Notes: generated by a model not told the origin, from the sequence alone. Positions 18,037 to 27,160 are shown, counted from the first letter of the stretch. The stretch: DNA of 64,000 nucleotides from Labrys sp. KNU-23 (GCF_008330945.1 NZ_CP043489.1:2181501-2245500), one strand, 5' to 3'. Made by a program: numbers and translations.

Positions 18037-18492
18037 TCAGGCCGCCGCCTTCACCGCAGCCGGCGTGTTGCGGAAGCTGATCGCCAGGCGGTTATAGGCA
18101 TTCATCAGGCCGATCGCGATGGTGAGGTCGGCGACCTCCTTCTCGGAAAACACCGCCCGCACAGCCTCGAATTCGGCTTCGGGCACGGCCGTCTCGGCGA
18201 CCCTGGTCACCGTCTCGGCCCAGCGCAGCGCCGCTTTCTCCTGCTCGCTGAACAAGTCGCCGGCCTCATGCCAGACCGGCACCAGCACCAGCTTCTCCTG
18301 GGGCAGGCCGTCCTTGGTCAGATCGCGCGAATGCATGTCGATGCAATAGGCGCAGCCATTGATCAGCGAAATCCTCAGATAGACCAGGTTGACCAGCATT
18401 CTGGGCAGGCTCTGGCTGACATAGCCATAGACGCCGCCGAGGGCCTTCATACCGGCAGGGGCGGCGGCGTTGTAGTCGAGGCGCGGGGCCAT
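18037..18492 (-). CDS. Carboxymuconolactone decarboxylase / AhpD-like peroxidase
   Basis: A 151-residue helical protein of the AhpD-like superfamily. The redox motif CAYCIDMH (CxxC-x3-H, about residues 48-55) is the active site of alkylhydroperoxidase D-type enzymes and suggests a thiol-based peroxidase rather than a true lactone decarboxylase. Family features around it include LRISLINGCAYC and EKEVADLTIAIGLMNAYNR. The ATG at 18492 is used because the upstream extension overlaps the cupin gene in another frame and looks non-coding. It begins one base after the cupin stop, so the two form an operon. Confidence 0.88.
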   Translation of the reverse strand: MAPRLDYNAAAPAGMKALGGVYGYVSQSLPRMLVNLVYLRISLINGCAYCIDMHSRDLTKDGLPQEKLVLVPVWHEAGDLFSEQEKAALRWAETVTRVAETAVPEAEFEAVRAVFSEKEVADLTIAIGLMNAYNRLAISFRNTPAAVKAAA

Positions 18493-18493
18493 T

Positions 18494-18922
18494 TCACTTC
18501 TCCTGATCATAGACGGTGAGATTGCGGTCGCCAGTATCGGCGACGAAGACGGCGAGCAGCGAGGCGGGCTTCGTCTTGCTGGCATTCTCGCTGATCTGAT
18601 GGTGGGCGCCCGGCTCCTCGAACCAGCTCTCGCCGGCGCGATAGACCTTGACCGGGCCACCATTGACCTGGCTGCGGATCGAACCCGACAGCACATAGGC
18701 CCAAACGGAGGCCGATTTGGAATGGGTATGCGACGGTGACCTGCCGCCGGGGGCATAGCGCACGAGGACGCTGGTCATGGTCTTGCCGGGCACGTTGGGT
18801 AGCGCCTGCTCGAACACCGGCGCCGCGCTGGCCCCGCCAGCCTTCGATTGCGGCGAATGGGCCAGGGCTGCGGTGGCCGCTAGGGCGAGGCTGATGCCGA
18901 GCAGAAAGGCTCTGGAAATCAT
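18494..18922 (-). CDS. Exported cupin-domain protein
   Basis: A 142-residue protein with a signal peptide (about residues 1-22, ending ATAALAHS). The single cupin domain has a metal motif recognisable in SPSHTHSKSASVWAYVLSG (His-x-His followed by the usual Gly-rich turn) and the second motif in PGAHHQISENAS. Periplasmic single-domain cupins of this type often bind a metal and are found next to AhpD-like proteins. The operon is divergent from a MocR regulator across 97 bases, so MocR is the likely controller. The substrate is unknown. Confidence 0.85.
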   Translation of the reverse strand: MISRAFLLGISLALAATAALAHSPQSKAGGASAAPVFEQALPNVPGKTMTSVLVRYAPGGRSPSHTHSKSASVWAYVLSGSIRSQVNGGPVKVYRAGESWFEEPGAHHQISENASKTKPASLLAVFVADTGDRNLTVYDQEK

Positions 18923-19019
18923 CGTCTTGGTTCCTGTCTTGCGATGGCTGCAGCATGGCTTTCTTTCGGCTCACAAAAAAGCACCAAGAATTGGATGAAA
19001 TACTGTACCATTCGGATGC
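18923..19019. promoter_or_regulatory. Divergent promoter region, cupin operon / MocR regulator
   Basis: 97 bases between divergent starts. The matching segments TCTTGGT (near 18926) and ACCAAGA (near 18984) form an inverted pair, and TGTACCAT lies just before the regulator start. These are candidate operator elements only. Confidence 0.4.
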
Positions 19020-20432
19020 ATGAACGAGTCCTTCAAGATCAGTATCGATCGCGCCGCCCAGGCTCCGCTGGCCGTGCAGATCCATCGCAGCATCGCCACC
19101 GCCATCCTCGACGGCCGGCTGGCCAATGGCGTCCGGCTACCGTCCTGGCGCGATCTCGCGGCCCAGCTCGGCGTCGCCCGCGGTACCGTGCGCGTAGCCT
19201 ATGAAAAGCTCGCCGACGAACAGCTGATCGCCGGCATGGGAGCGGCCGGCACGCGCGTGATCCACAACGCTCCCCGCGCGCCGGTCGCGGGTCGATTGCC
19301 GGAGGCTACGCCCCTGCCGGCGCTCTTTCCCGATTTCGAGCGCCCGCCCGCCACCTTCCAGATGGGCGTGCCGGCTCAGGACGCCTTTCCCTTCTCGCTA
19401 TGGTCGCGCATCATGGCGCGCAGTGCCCGTGCCGCCGCCGCGGCGCCGGTGAGCTATCCCGATCCGCGCGGCCATATCGAGCTCCGGCGCGAGATCGCCG
19501 CCTATCTCGCCTTGGCGCGGGGCATCCAGTGCGAGCCGAGCCAGATCCTGGTGACGTCGGGCTATGCCGGTGCCCTCGGCCTCGTCCTGCGCGCCCTCGA
19601 ACTCGACGGCCACAAGGCCTGGCTGGAGGATCCCGCTTTCATCCTCACCCATATCGCCCTGGAGCAGGCTCGCGTGGCGATCACGCCCGTTCCGGTCGAC
19701 CGCGACGGCATCGACGTAGCCGCCGGCATCCGTCTCGCACCGGACGCCGCCTTTGCGGTGGTCACCCCGGGCCAGCAGGCGCCTCTCGGCCTCACTTTGT
19801 CGCTCGAACGCCGCCTTGCCTTGCTCGATTGGGCGCAGGCGCGCCAGGCCTGGATCATCGAGGACGATTATCTCAGCGAATTGCAGCTCAGGGGGCGGGC
19901 TGCGCCGGCCCTCGCCTCGCTCGACCGGCAGGGCCGGGTTCTGCATGCCGGCACCTTCAGCAAGACCATCACTCCGGCGCTGCGTCTTGGCTTCCTGGTC
20001 GTCCCGCCGCAACTGGCGGCCCGTTTCGGTGACGTCGCCGCCGCCCTCGCGCCAGCGCCGGCGGCCTCGATCCAGCGAGCCGTGGCGAGCTTCCTGGCGG
20101 AGGGGCATTATCTCAGGCATCTGCGCCGGATGAAACGCCTCTACGCCACCCGGCGCGACGCCCTCGCCTCCTGCCTCACCGCGCGCATCGGCTCGGGCAT
20201 GAAGGTCCATGCCAATGGAGGTCTTGCCGTCCTGCTCGACCTGCCCGATACGATCGACGATGTTGCCGTCTCCCATCAGGCCCTGCCCTTCGGACTAGCT
20301 CCCGTGCCGCTTTCACCCTGGTACAAGGGAGCGCGGCGAGCCGGCCTGCTGCTGGGCGTCACCAATGTCGACCCCGGGCGCATCGCCACCGATTGCGACC
20401 GCCTGCTGGCGCTGATCGCAGCCCATGGCTGA
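19020..20432 (+). CDS. MocR-type regulator (GntR HTH fused to aminotransferase-like domain)
   Basis: A 470-residue transcription factor. The N-terminal winged helix (about residues 10-78) contains the GntR signature LPSWRDLAAQLGVARGTVRVAYEKL. The rest is a fold-type I aminotransferase-like domain with YPDPRGHIELRREIAAYLA, the Asp-containing IIEDDYLSEL, and the PLP lysine in AGTFSKTITPALRLGFLV (SKT). MocR proteins use PLP as an effector to control PLP, taurine, GABA and related genes. The divergent cupin/AhpD operon is the obvious target. The start ATG is at 19020. Confidence 0.93.
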   Translation: MNESFKISIDRAAQAPLAVQIHRSIATAILDGRLANGVRLPSWRDLAAQLGVARGTVRVAYEKLADEQLIAGMGAAGTRVIHNAPRAPVAGRLPEATPLPALFPDFERPPATFQMGVPAQDAFPFSLWSRIMARSARAAAAAPVSYPDPRGHIELRREIAAYLALARGIQCEPSQILVTSGYAGALGLVLRALELDGHKAWLEDPAFILTHIALEQARVAITPVPVDRDGIDVAAGIRLAPDAAFAVVTPGQQAPLGLTLSLERRLALLDWAQARQAWIIEDDYLSELQLRGRAAPALASLDRQGRVLHAGTFSKTITPALRLGFLVVPPQLAARFGDVAAALAPAPAASIQRAVASFLAEGHYLRHLRRMKRLYATRRDALASCLTARIGSGMKVHANGGLAVLLDLPDTIDDVAVSHQALPFGLAPVPLSPWYKGARRAGLLLGVTNVDPGRIATDCDRLLALIAAHG

Positions 20433-20622
20433 CCTCGTAAGGCTCCAAGACGGTTTACATTCGCAGGCACTAGTGCACACTGCGGTACCCGTGCCTTGGA
20501 GGCTGCGAGGTAGAATTCGATCGAGCTGGCGCGTGCCACGCAAGATCCAAGCGAGACGACGTGATTTCTGATCCGGACGGATCAGGAAATACATTTTCCA
20601 GGGAGGCTGGCCGCACCTTCTC

Positions 20623-22518
20623 ATGGTTTCGCATGTCGATCATATCCGCGAGATCGAAAGCGTCGGCCTGGGCGCGGCAACCATCCGCGACGCCACGGTG
20701 GTGCAAAGCTGGCTGCGCTGCATCAACAAGCACCGATTGGATCCGGCACAGGCCTGCGAGGCCTATATCGTGCCGGATACCCAATTGCGCGAACATCGCC
20801 AGCAATCGGAAGAATTGATCGCAATCGCCCGCTCCGGCCTCGAAAGCCTGTTCCGTCAGGTGGCAGGGCAGAACTATGTGCTGCTGCTCTCGGACAGGGC
20901 CGGGGTGACCGTGGATTTCTACGGGGACCCGCTGTTCGACAACAACCTGCGCAAGGCTGGCCTCTATCTGGGGTCGGAATGGTCGGAATCGCGGGCCGGC
21001 ACCTGCGCCGTCGGCGCCTGCATCGAGGCCGGCGAGGCCCTGACCATCCATCAGACCGACCATTTCGACAACACCCACACCCCCCTTTCCTGCACTGCCG
21101 CCCCGATCTACGATATCCAGGGCGGGCTCTCGGCGGTGCTCGACATCTCCCTGCTCTCTTCGCCGATCAAGAAGGCCAGCCAGAACCTGGCGCTGCATCT
21201 CGTCTCGGCCACGGTGCGGCGGATCGAGCTGGCCAATCTGATGGCGCAGTCGAGCCGCGAATGGGTGCTGCGCTTCTCGCGTTCCCCGGAATTTCTCGAC
21301 GTCGATCCGGAAGCCGGCATTGCCATCGACGGCTCCGGCCGCATCATCGGCATGACCAATGGCGGCGCCAAGGTCCTGGCGCGCTCGGGCAATCTCGACT
21401 GGCGCGACCCGCAAGCCCTGATCGGCCAGCCCCTGTCGCGCTTCTTCGACATGGATATCGACGACCTGCCCGACCTGACGCGCCAGCATCGCCCGCAGGA
21501 CCGCCTGGTTTTCGCCCGCGACGGCAACGCCCTGTTCGCCCATGCGATCGAGCCCGATATCGCCGTGCGTTCGCCGGCCGGGACGCGCCACGACATTCCG
21601 GCCTCGCTGCGCAATCTCAGCGGCGGCGACGGCCAGCTCGCCGCCTTGCAGGCCAAGGTCGCCAAGCTCGCGCCCCGGCCGGTCTCGATCCTCATCCAGG
21701 GCGAAACCGGCACGGGCAAGGAATATCTGGCCCGCGCCATCCACGAGGCGAGCGGCCGGACCGGCAAATTCGTGGCCGTGAACTGCGCGGCGATCCCCGA
21801 ACCGCTGATCGAAAGCGAATTGTTCGGCCATCTGCCGGGGGCCTTCACCGGCGCGGCGCCGAGGGGACGGATCGGGCTGATCGAGGAGGCCAATGGCGGC
21901 ACGCTCTTCCTCGACGAGATCGGCGACATGCCGCTGGCACTGCAGAGCCGGTTCCTGCGGGTCTTGTCGGAGCGGGAGCTGACTCCGGTGGGCGCTTCGC
22001 GGTCCAAGCCGCTGGACATAAGGGTGGTCTCCGCCTCCAACCGGCCCCTCGAGGCGCTCGCCAGGAACGGCGGCTTTCGCGAGGATCTGCTCTATCGGCT
22101 CAATGCCGCGACGCTCGTGCTGCCCGCCTTGCGCGAGCGGTCCGACTTCGTCTGGCTGCTCGACAAGATCCTTGCCAAGCATCGCGTGAACGGCGAGGCG
22201 CTGGCGGTCGCGCCGGCAGCCCTGCTCGCGCTCAAGGCCCATCATTGGCCCGGCAATATCCGCGAACTCGACAACATCGTCTCGGTCGCCGCCGTTCTGT
22301 GCCAGAACGGCGTCATCGAAGTGTGCGACCTGCCCGAAGCCCTGCTGAGGCGGGCGCTGCCGCCGAGAACCGAGGAGCCGCACACCCAGAAGGCGGCCCT
22401 TGAAGCTGTGCTCGCCAGCTGCAACTGGAACGTCTCGCAGGCGGCACGCAGCCTGGGCGTCGACCGTTCCACGGTGCATCGCCAGATGAAACGCCACGGC
22501 CTGAGCCATCGCAACTGA
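20623..22518 (+). CDS. Sigma-54 dependent activator, AcoR family
   Basis: A 631-residue enhancer-binding protein. An N-terminal sensor part (about 70-200) resembles the GAF domain of AcoR, with LSDRAGVTVDF and GTCAVGACIEAGEALTIHQ. The AAA+ domain (about 330-560) has Walker A GETGTGKE, the sigma-54 contact loop GAFTGA and Walker B GGTLFLDEIGD. The C-terminus carries a Fis-type helix-turn-helix (NWNVSQAARSLGVDRSTVHRQ). AcoR relatives respond to acetoin, 2,3-butanediol or other small alcohols and ketones. A near-consensus sigma-54 promoter lies 270 bases downstream of its stop, before the dehydrogenase-monooxygenase genes, its probable target. Confidence 0.94.
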   Translation: MVSHVDHIREIESVGLGAATIRDATVVQSWLRCINKHRLDPAQACEAYIVPDTQLREHRQQSEELIAIARSGLESLFRQVAGQNYVLLLSDRAGVTVDFYGDPLFDNNLRKAGLYLGSEWSESRAGTCAVGACIEAGEALTIHQTDHFDNTHTPLSCTAAPIYDIQGGLSAVLDISLLSSPIKKASQNLALHLVSATVRRIELANLMAQSSREWVLRFSRSPEFLDVDPEAGIAIDGSGRIIGMTNGGAKVLARSGNLDWRDPQALIGQPLSRFFDMDIDDLPDLTRQHRPQDRLVFARDGNALFAHAIEPDIAVRSPAGTRHDIPASLRNLSGGDGQLAALQAKVAKLAPRPVSILIQGETGTGKEYLARAIHEASGRTGKFVAVNCAAIPEPLIESELFGHLPGAFTGAAPRGRIGLIEEANGGTLFLDEIGDMPLALQSRFLRVLSERELTPVGASRSKPLDIRVVSASNRPLEALARNGGFREDLLYRLNAATLVLPALRERSDFVWLLDKILAKHRVNGEALAVAPAALLALKAHHWPGNIRELDNIVSVAAVLCQNGVIEVCDLPEALLRRALPPRTEEPHTQKAALEAVLASCNWNVSQAARSLGVDRSTVHRQMKRHGLSHRN

Positions 22519-22542
22519 TATCGATGCGCCCAACGCTCGACC

Positions 22543-22656
22543 TGTCATTCCCGGCGCCGCCGCAGGCGGCGGGAAGGGAATCCAGGAACCAAGAGTCGAG
22601 CCTACCGCCCCTGGATTCCCTTCCCTCGCCACTTCGTGGCTCGCCGGGAATGACAG
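22543..22656. repeat. Intergenic palindromic repeat, family E
   Basis: TGTCATTCCCGGCG (22543-22556) and CGCCGGGAATGACA (22643-22656) are the outer arms, and GGAAGGGAATCCAG / CTGGATTCCCTTCC the inner ones. The layout resembles the units at 25888-25983 and 28082-28163. It lies between the activator gene and the promoter it probably controls. Confidence 0.75.
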
Positions 22657-22685
22657 ATCGGCTTTAATGATGCTTGCCCTGACCT

Positions 22686-22734
22686 GTTGCAACGCCCCTG
22701 CCACAGGTGTGGCATCTGTTGCGTGCCATGCAAC
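22686..22734. promoter_or_regulatory. Candidate activator (UAS) palindromes
   Basis: Three dyads precede the sigma-54 promoter by 55-105 bases: GTTGCAAC (22686-22693), CCACAGGTGTGG (22701-22712) and GTTGC-N7-GCAAC (22718-22734). The first and third share the same half-site. Their spacing suits enhancer sites for the AcoR-type protein; binding is not demonstrated. Confidence 0.55.
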
Positions 22735-22788
22735 GGTTGCCTGCGTCCAAGAGGCCTGAAACCGCCCCAGGCCACGACCTTCCGCCGA

Positions 22789-22804
22789 TTGGCACGGCGA
22801 TTGC
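22789..22804 (+). promoter_or_regulatory. Sigma-54 (-24/-12) promoter
   Basis: TTGGCACGGCGATTGC matches the sigma-54 consensus TTGGCACG-N4-TTGC, with GG and GC doublets at the required ten-base interval. It lies 42 bases upstream of the dehydrogenase start and downstream of the candidate activator dyads. Confidence 0.88.
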
Positions 22805-22845
22805 TCTTCCTGCCCAACACCATGCAACAGGGGAGGAAGACAAGG

Positions 22846-23919
22846 ATGAAGGCCCTGCGATTTCATGCCGCCAAGGATCTGCGGCTCGAAGAACTGCCCA
22901 AGCCGGGCAAGCCGGCGCCCGGACAGGTTCTGATCCGCAATCGCTTCGTCGGCATCTGCGGCACGGATCTGCACGAATACGCCTATGGCCCCATCTTCAT
23001 CCCGGTCGAGCCGCATCCTTTCAGCGGCGCCAGCGGCCCGCAGATCCTCGGCCATGAATTCGGCGGGGTGGTCGAAGCGGTCGGTGAGGGCGTCGAGGCG
23101 GTGAAGCCCGGCGACCGGGTCTCGGTGCAGCCGCTGATCATGCCGCGTTCGGGCGACTATTTCGCCGATCGCGGCCTCTTCCACCTCAGCCCGCAACTCG
23201 CCCTCGCCGGGTTGAGCTGGGTTTCGGGCGGCATGGCCGACTATGCCCTGCTCAACGACTACAATGTGCAGAAGATCCCCGACGCGCTGAGCGACGAAGA
23301 AGCTGCCCTGGTCGAGCCAAGCGCGGTAGCCGTCTATGCCTGCGACCGCGGCGGCGTCACCGCCGGCTCGAGCGTGCTGGTGACGGGCGCCGGCCCGATC
23401 GGCCTGCTCACCCTCCTCGCAGCCCGGGCCGCCGGCGCCGCGCAGCTCTTCGTCTCCGACATCAACGACAAGCGCCTCGCCTTTGCCAAGGCCGCCCTGC
23501 CCGATCTCATCACCATCAACCCCAAGCATGACAATCCCGGCGAGGTCGTGCGCGCGCTCAGCGAGGGACAGGTCGGCTGCGACGTGGCGATCGAATGCGT
23601 GGGCAACGAGCATGCTCTCAAGGCCTGCCTCGATGCCGTGCGCAAGCAGGGCGTGGTGGTCCAGACCGGCCTGCATCCGCACGAGAATCCGCTCGACTGG
23701 TTCCAGGTCACCTTCAAGGATGTCGATATTCGCGGTTCCTGGGCCTATCCCACCCATTACTGGCCGCGCGTCATCCGCCTGATCAGCTCCGGCCTGCTGC
23801 CGGCAAACAAGGTCGTGACCCGCAAGATCACGCTCGACAAGGCCGTCACAGACGGCTTCGACGCCCTGCTGGACCCGGCCGGCGAGCAGCTCAAGATCCT
23901 GATCGACCTGGCCCGATAA
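22846..23919 (+). CDS. Zinc-dependent alcohol dehydrogenase, 2,3-butanediol dehydrogenase-like
   Basis: A 357-residue medium-chain dehydrogenase. The catalytic zinc site shows in GICGTDLHEY (Cys near 37) and GHEFGGVVEAVGEGV (His-Glu near 67). The Rossmann motif is VTGAGPIGLL (about 182-191). The structural-zinc four-cysteine loop typical of many relatives is replaced by PRSGDYFADRGLFHLS, which has no cysteines, as in a subgroup of butanediol and sorbitol dehydrogenases. It probably oxidises a secondary alcohol or diol with NAD. The ATG at 22846 follows GGGGAGGAAG, and transcription should start from the sigma-54 promoter upstream. Confidence 0.88.
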   Translation: MKALRFHAAKDLRLEELPKPGKPAPGQVLIRNRFVGICGTDLHEYAYGPIFIPVEPHPFSGASGPQILGHEFGGVVEAVGEGVEAVKPGDRVSVQPLIMPRSGDYFADRGLFHLSPQLALAGLSWVSGGMADYALLNDYNVQKIPDALSDEEAALVEPSAVAVYACDRGGVTAGSSVLVTGAGPIGLLTLLAARAAGAAQLFVSDINDKRLAFAKAALPDLITINPKHDNPGEVVRALSEGQVGCDVAIECVGNEHALKACLDAVRKQGVVVQTGLHPHENPLDWFQVTFKDVDIRGSWAYPTHYWPRVIRLISSGLLPANKVVTRKITLDKAVTDGFDALLDPAGEQLKILIDLAR

Positions 23920-24029
23920 CGTCGGATCGCGGTGGCCCGGTTCGAAAAACAGGGAGTTGAAGCAAACAAGCGTTCGTTCTCAGTCCGAAGCAACAGTCTC
24001 AACCAACACAATAAAACGGAGGAAATACC

Positions 24030-25832
24030 ATGCTCGATCAAAGCCCGCAGGCCAGGGTGGACGCGGTTCTGGCCAAGCTCGAAAAGGCGCTCGCAAGCGG
24101 CGACATCGACGCCGCGGTCAACCTGTTCCAGGAAGATTGCTATTGGCGTGACCTGGTGACCTTCACCTGGAACATCCGTACCCTGGAAGGGCGCGATGCC
24201 ATCGGCGAGATGCTGAAGGCGCAGCTGGCCGCCATCAAGCCCGGTCATTTCCGCCAGGACGCCAACGAAGCCGCCGGCGACGGCAATGGCGTGACCGAGG
24301 GCTGGTTCGAGTTTGAAACGGAGGCGGCCCGCGGCTATGGCCATATCCGCCTGAAGAACGGCCTGATCTGGACCCTGCTCACCACGATGAGCGAGTTGAA
24401 GGGCCATGAGGAGCCCAAGGGCATCAGACGCCCGATGGGCGCCGAGCACGGCAGCGATCCCACCCGCAAGACCTGGAAGGAGAAGCGCGAATCGGAGGCT
24501 TCGGAACTCGGCTTCAGCGAACAGCCCTATGTCGTCATCATCGGCGGCGGCCAGGGCGGCATCGCACTCGGCGCGCGGCTGCGGCAGCTCGGCGTGCCGA
24601 CCATCATCATCGAGAAGAACGAGCGTCCGGGCGACAGCTGGCGCAAGCGCTATAAATCGCTCTGCCTGCACGACCCGGTCTGGTACGACCACCTGCCCTA
24701 CATCCCCTTCCCCGACAATTGGCCGGTCTTCGCCCCCAAGGACAAGATCGGCGACTGGCTGGAGATGTATACCAAGGTTATGGAGCTGAACTATTGGAGC
24801 TCCACCACCTGCAAATCCGCGAGCTTCGACGAGACCACCAAGGAATGGACGGTGATCGTCGAGCGGGATGGCCGCGAGATCACCCTGAAGCCCAAACAGC
24901 TCGTATTGGCCACCGGCATGTCCGGCAAGGCCAACGTCCCCAAGATCAAGGGCCAGGATGTCTTCAAGGGCGAGCAGCAGCACTCCTCCCGTCACCCCGG
25001 CCCGGACGCCTATCGCGGCAGACAAGTGGTGGTGATCGGCTCCAACAATTCGGCCCACGACATCTGCGCGGCCCTGTGGGAAGGCGGCGCCGACGTCACC
25101 ATGCTGCAGCGTTCCTCCACCCATATCGTGAAGTCGGATTCGCTGATGGAGATCGGGCTGGGTGACCTCTATTCGGAGCGGGCGGTGGCCGCCGGCATGA
25201 CCACCCGCAAGGCAGACCTGATCTTCGCCTCGCTGCCCTATCGCATCCTGCACGAGTTCCAGGTGCCGGTGTATAACAAGATCCGCGAGAAGGATGCCGA
25301 GTTTTACAAGCGGCTCGAGAAGGCCGGCTTCATGCTCGATTTCGGCGACGACGATTCAGGCCTGTTCATGAAATATCTGCGCCGGGGATCGGGCTATTAC
25401 ATCGATGTCGGCGCCTGCGAGCTGGTGGCCGACGGCCGGATCAAACTGGTCAGCGGCGTCGGCATCCGCGAACTGAGCGAAACCGGCGTGGTGCTGGAAG
25501 ACGGCCGCGAACTGCCGGCCGATCTCATCGTCTATGCCACCGGCTACGGTTCGATGAATGGCTGGGCCGCCGATCTGATCTCCAAGGACGTTGCCGACAA
25601 GGTCGGCAAATGCTGGGGCCTCGGCTCGGCCACCACCAAGGACCCCGGGCCCTGGGAAGGCGAGCAGCGCAACATGTGGAAGCCCACGCAGCAGGAGGCG
25701 CTATGGTTCCACGGCGGCAATTTGCACCAGTCCCGCCATTACTCGCTCTATTTGTCCCTGCAGCTCAAGGCTCGCCAGGAGGCGATCCCGACACCGGTCT
25801 ATAAGATCCAGGAACGGCATCATCTGTCCTGA
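24030..25832 (+). CDS. NTF2-like/flavin monooxygenase fusion protein
   Basis: A 600-residue protein. Residues about 1-130 resemble an NTF2/SnoaL domain (DIDAAVNLFQEDCYWRDLV). Residues about 165-600 are a flavin monooxygenase: FAD motif IIGGGQGGIALG, the FMO/BVMO-like stretch VFKGEQQHSSRHPGPDAY, the NADP-binding motif VIGSNNSAHDI, and a late ATGYGSMNG. Such enzymes insert oxygen into ketones or oxidise N and S centres. With the upstream dehydrogenase and the AcoR-type activator, an alcohol-to-ketone-to-ester route is plausible but unproven. It has a strong ribosome site (CGGAGGAAATACC) and follows the dehydrogenase by 110 bases. Confidence 0.9.
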   Translation: MLDQSPQARVDAVLAKLEKALASGDIDAAVNLFQEDCYWRDLVTFTWNIRTLEGRDAIGEMLKAQLAAIKPGHFRQDANEAAGDGNGVTEGWFEFETEAARGYGHIRLKNGLIWTLLTTMSELKGHEEPKGIRRPMGAEHGSDPTRKTWKEKRESEASELGFSEQPYVVIIGGGQGGIALGARLRQLGVPTIIIEKNERPGDSWRKRYKSLCLHDPVWYDHLPYIPFPDNWPVFAPKDKIGDWLEMYTKVMELNYWSSTTCKSASFDETTKEWTVIVERDGREITLKPKQLVLATGMSGKANVPKIKGQDVFKGEQQHSSRHPGPDAYRGRQVVVIGSNNSAHDICAALWEGGADVTMLQRSSTHIVKSDSLMEIGLGDLYSERAVAAGMTTRKADLIFASLPYRILHEFQVPVYNKIREKDAEFYKRLEKAGFMLDFGDDDSGLFMKYLRRGSGYYIDVGACELVADGRIKLVSGVGIRELSETGVVLEDGRELPADLIVYATGYGSMNGWAADLISKDVADKVGKCWGLGSATTKDPGPWEGEQRNMWKPTQQEALWFHGGNLHQSRHYSLYLSLQLKARQEAIPTPVYKIQERHHLS

Positions 25833-25887
25833 GGCCGGTACGGCATCGCCCTGATAGGCATTGTCCGGAAATGACTGAAACGCCGCC

Positions 25888-25983
25888 TTTGTCATGCCCG
25901 GGCTTGACCCGGGCATCCAGGAGCCGGTCGGTAATGTCCGGAAAAATGGCTGAATTGCCGGGTCAAGCCCGGCAATGACAAAG
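25888..25983. repeat. Intergenic palindromic repeat, family E
   Basis: TTTGTCATGCCCGGGCTTGA opens the unit (25888) and TGCCGGGTCAAGCCCGGCAA closes it near its far end. A related half copy is at about 40374-40410. The unit lies between two convergent genes. Nothing else is seen in the 242-base gap. Confidence 0.75.
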
Positions 25984-26074
25984 GTCAAACCAATCCGATC
26001 CAGTGATTTCGGACGAGTCCTGGATACCGAAAGCACTGGGGTAACCGGCACGCCACCCCTTTTTCACAGAGCCC

Positions 26075-27160
26075 CTACTGTCCCCATCCCTCGCGGGCCG
26101 ACAGGCTCGAAAGAGCGGCCAGCAGATCGGTCTGGGTGACGAGCCCGGCAATGTGCTTGTCGTCGTCGACGATGACCACGGCATGGGCGGTGCCGTCGGT
26201 GAGGGCGGGCACGAGCCCGAGCGCGGGGGCTCCCGGCGTCGACAGGGTCGCCAGCGTCATCACCTCGCCGACCTGCTTTACCGGGCCGACAAGGTCGCGC
26301 AGGCCCACCGTTCCGACCACGCGGTCGTGGAAGTCGATCACCGGCAGGGTGCGGACATTGTGCTCCAGCAGGAGCTTGATCGCCGTCTCGGCGCTGGCTT
26401 CGGGCTCGATCGTGACGATGTCGCGCGACATGATGTCGGCGCAGGTGAGTTCGGCATGGGAGCGCGACAACGCCCGCTGTTCGACCCGCCGCAGCAGGCG
26501 GTCGAGGTCCTGCCGGTCGATGTCGAAAGTCTCGCCAAGATCGGTCAGTGCCCCCTCGATATCCTCGTCACGAAAGCCGACCCGCAGGGAGGGTACGGGG
26601 TCGCTGGTGCCATGCGTGCTGACCGGGACGGAAGCCGGCACATGCGGATAGGGGTGGCGGGAAAAGCGATGGAACAGCCAGCCCAGCGCCACCAGCAATG
26701 CCGAATTGAGGCAGACCGGTACCAGGGCAAAGCCGAAGCCGGCGGCGGCCACCGCAGGCCCGCCGATCACTGCCGTGAGGGCAGCGGCTCCGCCCGGCGG
26801 ATGGAGGCAGCGCGTCAGCGACATCACAGCGATGGCGAGACCGACCGCCAGGCCGATGGCCAGCATCGGCTCGTGCACGAACTGGGTGACCGCAATGCCG
26901 CACAGCGCCGAGAGCGTATTGCCGCCAATGATGGACCAGGGCTGCGCCAGCGGACTGGCGGGCACCGCAAAGAGCAGCACGGCCGAGGCGCCCACCGGCG
27001 CCACGATGAAAGGCAGATGCGGATCGCGGCCGAAGACGAGCGTGCAGACCAGCCCGGTCAAGCCGATACCCACAATGGCGCCGAGACTGGCGAACAACCG
27101 GTCGCGCAGGGTGGCTCCGGCCAGGATCGGCGAGAACAGTTTGAAGGGAAGAAGCGCCAT
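26075..27160 (-). CDS. HPP family membrane protein with tandem CBS domains
   Basis: A 361-residue protein. The N-terminal 175 residues hold about four or five transmembrane helices and the name-giving motif LHPPGGAAAL (about residues 118-127). The soluble part (about 215-361) has two CBS domains starting near TCADIMSRDIVTIEPEASA and QVGEVMTLATLSTPG. HPP proteins are little studied; a chloroplast homologue is reported to carry nitrite. CBS pairs commonly sense adenine nucleotides. The gene lies alone, convergent with the monooxygenase gene and divergent from recR. Confidence 0.88.
   Translation of the reverse strand: MALLPFKLFSPILAGATLRDRLFASLGAIVGIGLTGLVCTLVFGRDPHLPFIVAPVGASAVLLFAVPASPLAQPWSIIGGNTLSALCGIAVTQFVHEPMLAIGLAVGLAIAVMSLTRCLHPPGGAAALTAVIGGPAVAAAGFGFALVPVCLNSALLVALGWLFHRFSRHPYPHVPASVPVSTHGTSDPVPSLRVGFRDEDIEGALTDLGETFDIDRQDLDRLLRRVEQRALSRSHAELTCADIMSRDIVTIEPEASAETAIKLLLEHNVRTLPVIDFHDRVVGTVGLRDLVGPVKQVGEVMTLATLSTPGAPALGLVPALTDGTAHAVVIVDDDKHIAGLVTQTDLLAALSSLSAREGWGQ

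Noticed and set aside
20470..23757. Very long antisense reading frame opposite the activator and dehydrogenase
   Set aside because: High GC produces long open frames on the other strand; the sense proteins have complete family motifs and the antisense translation has none.
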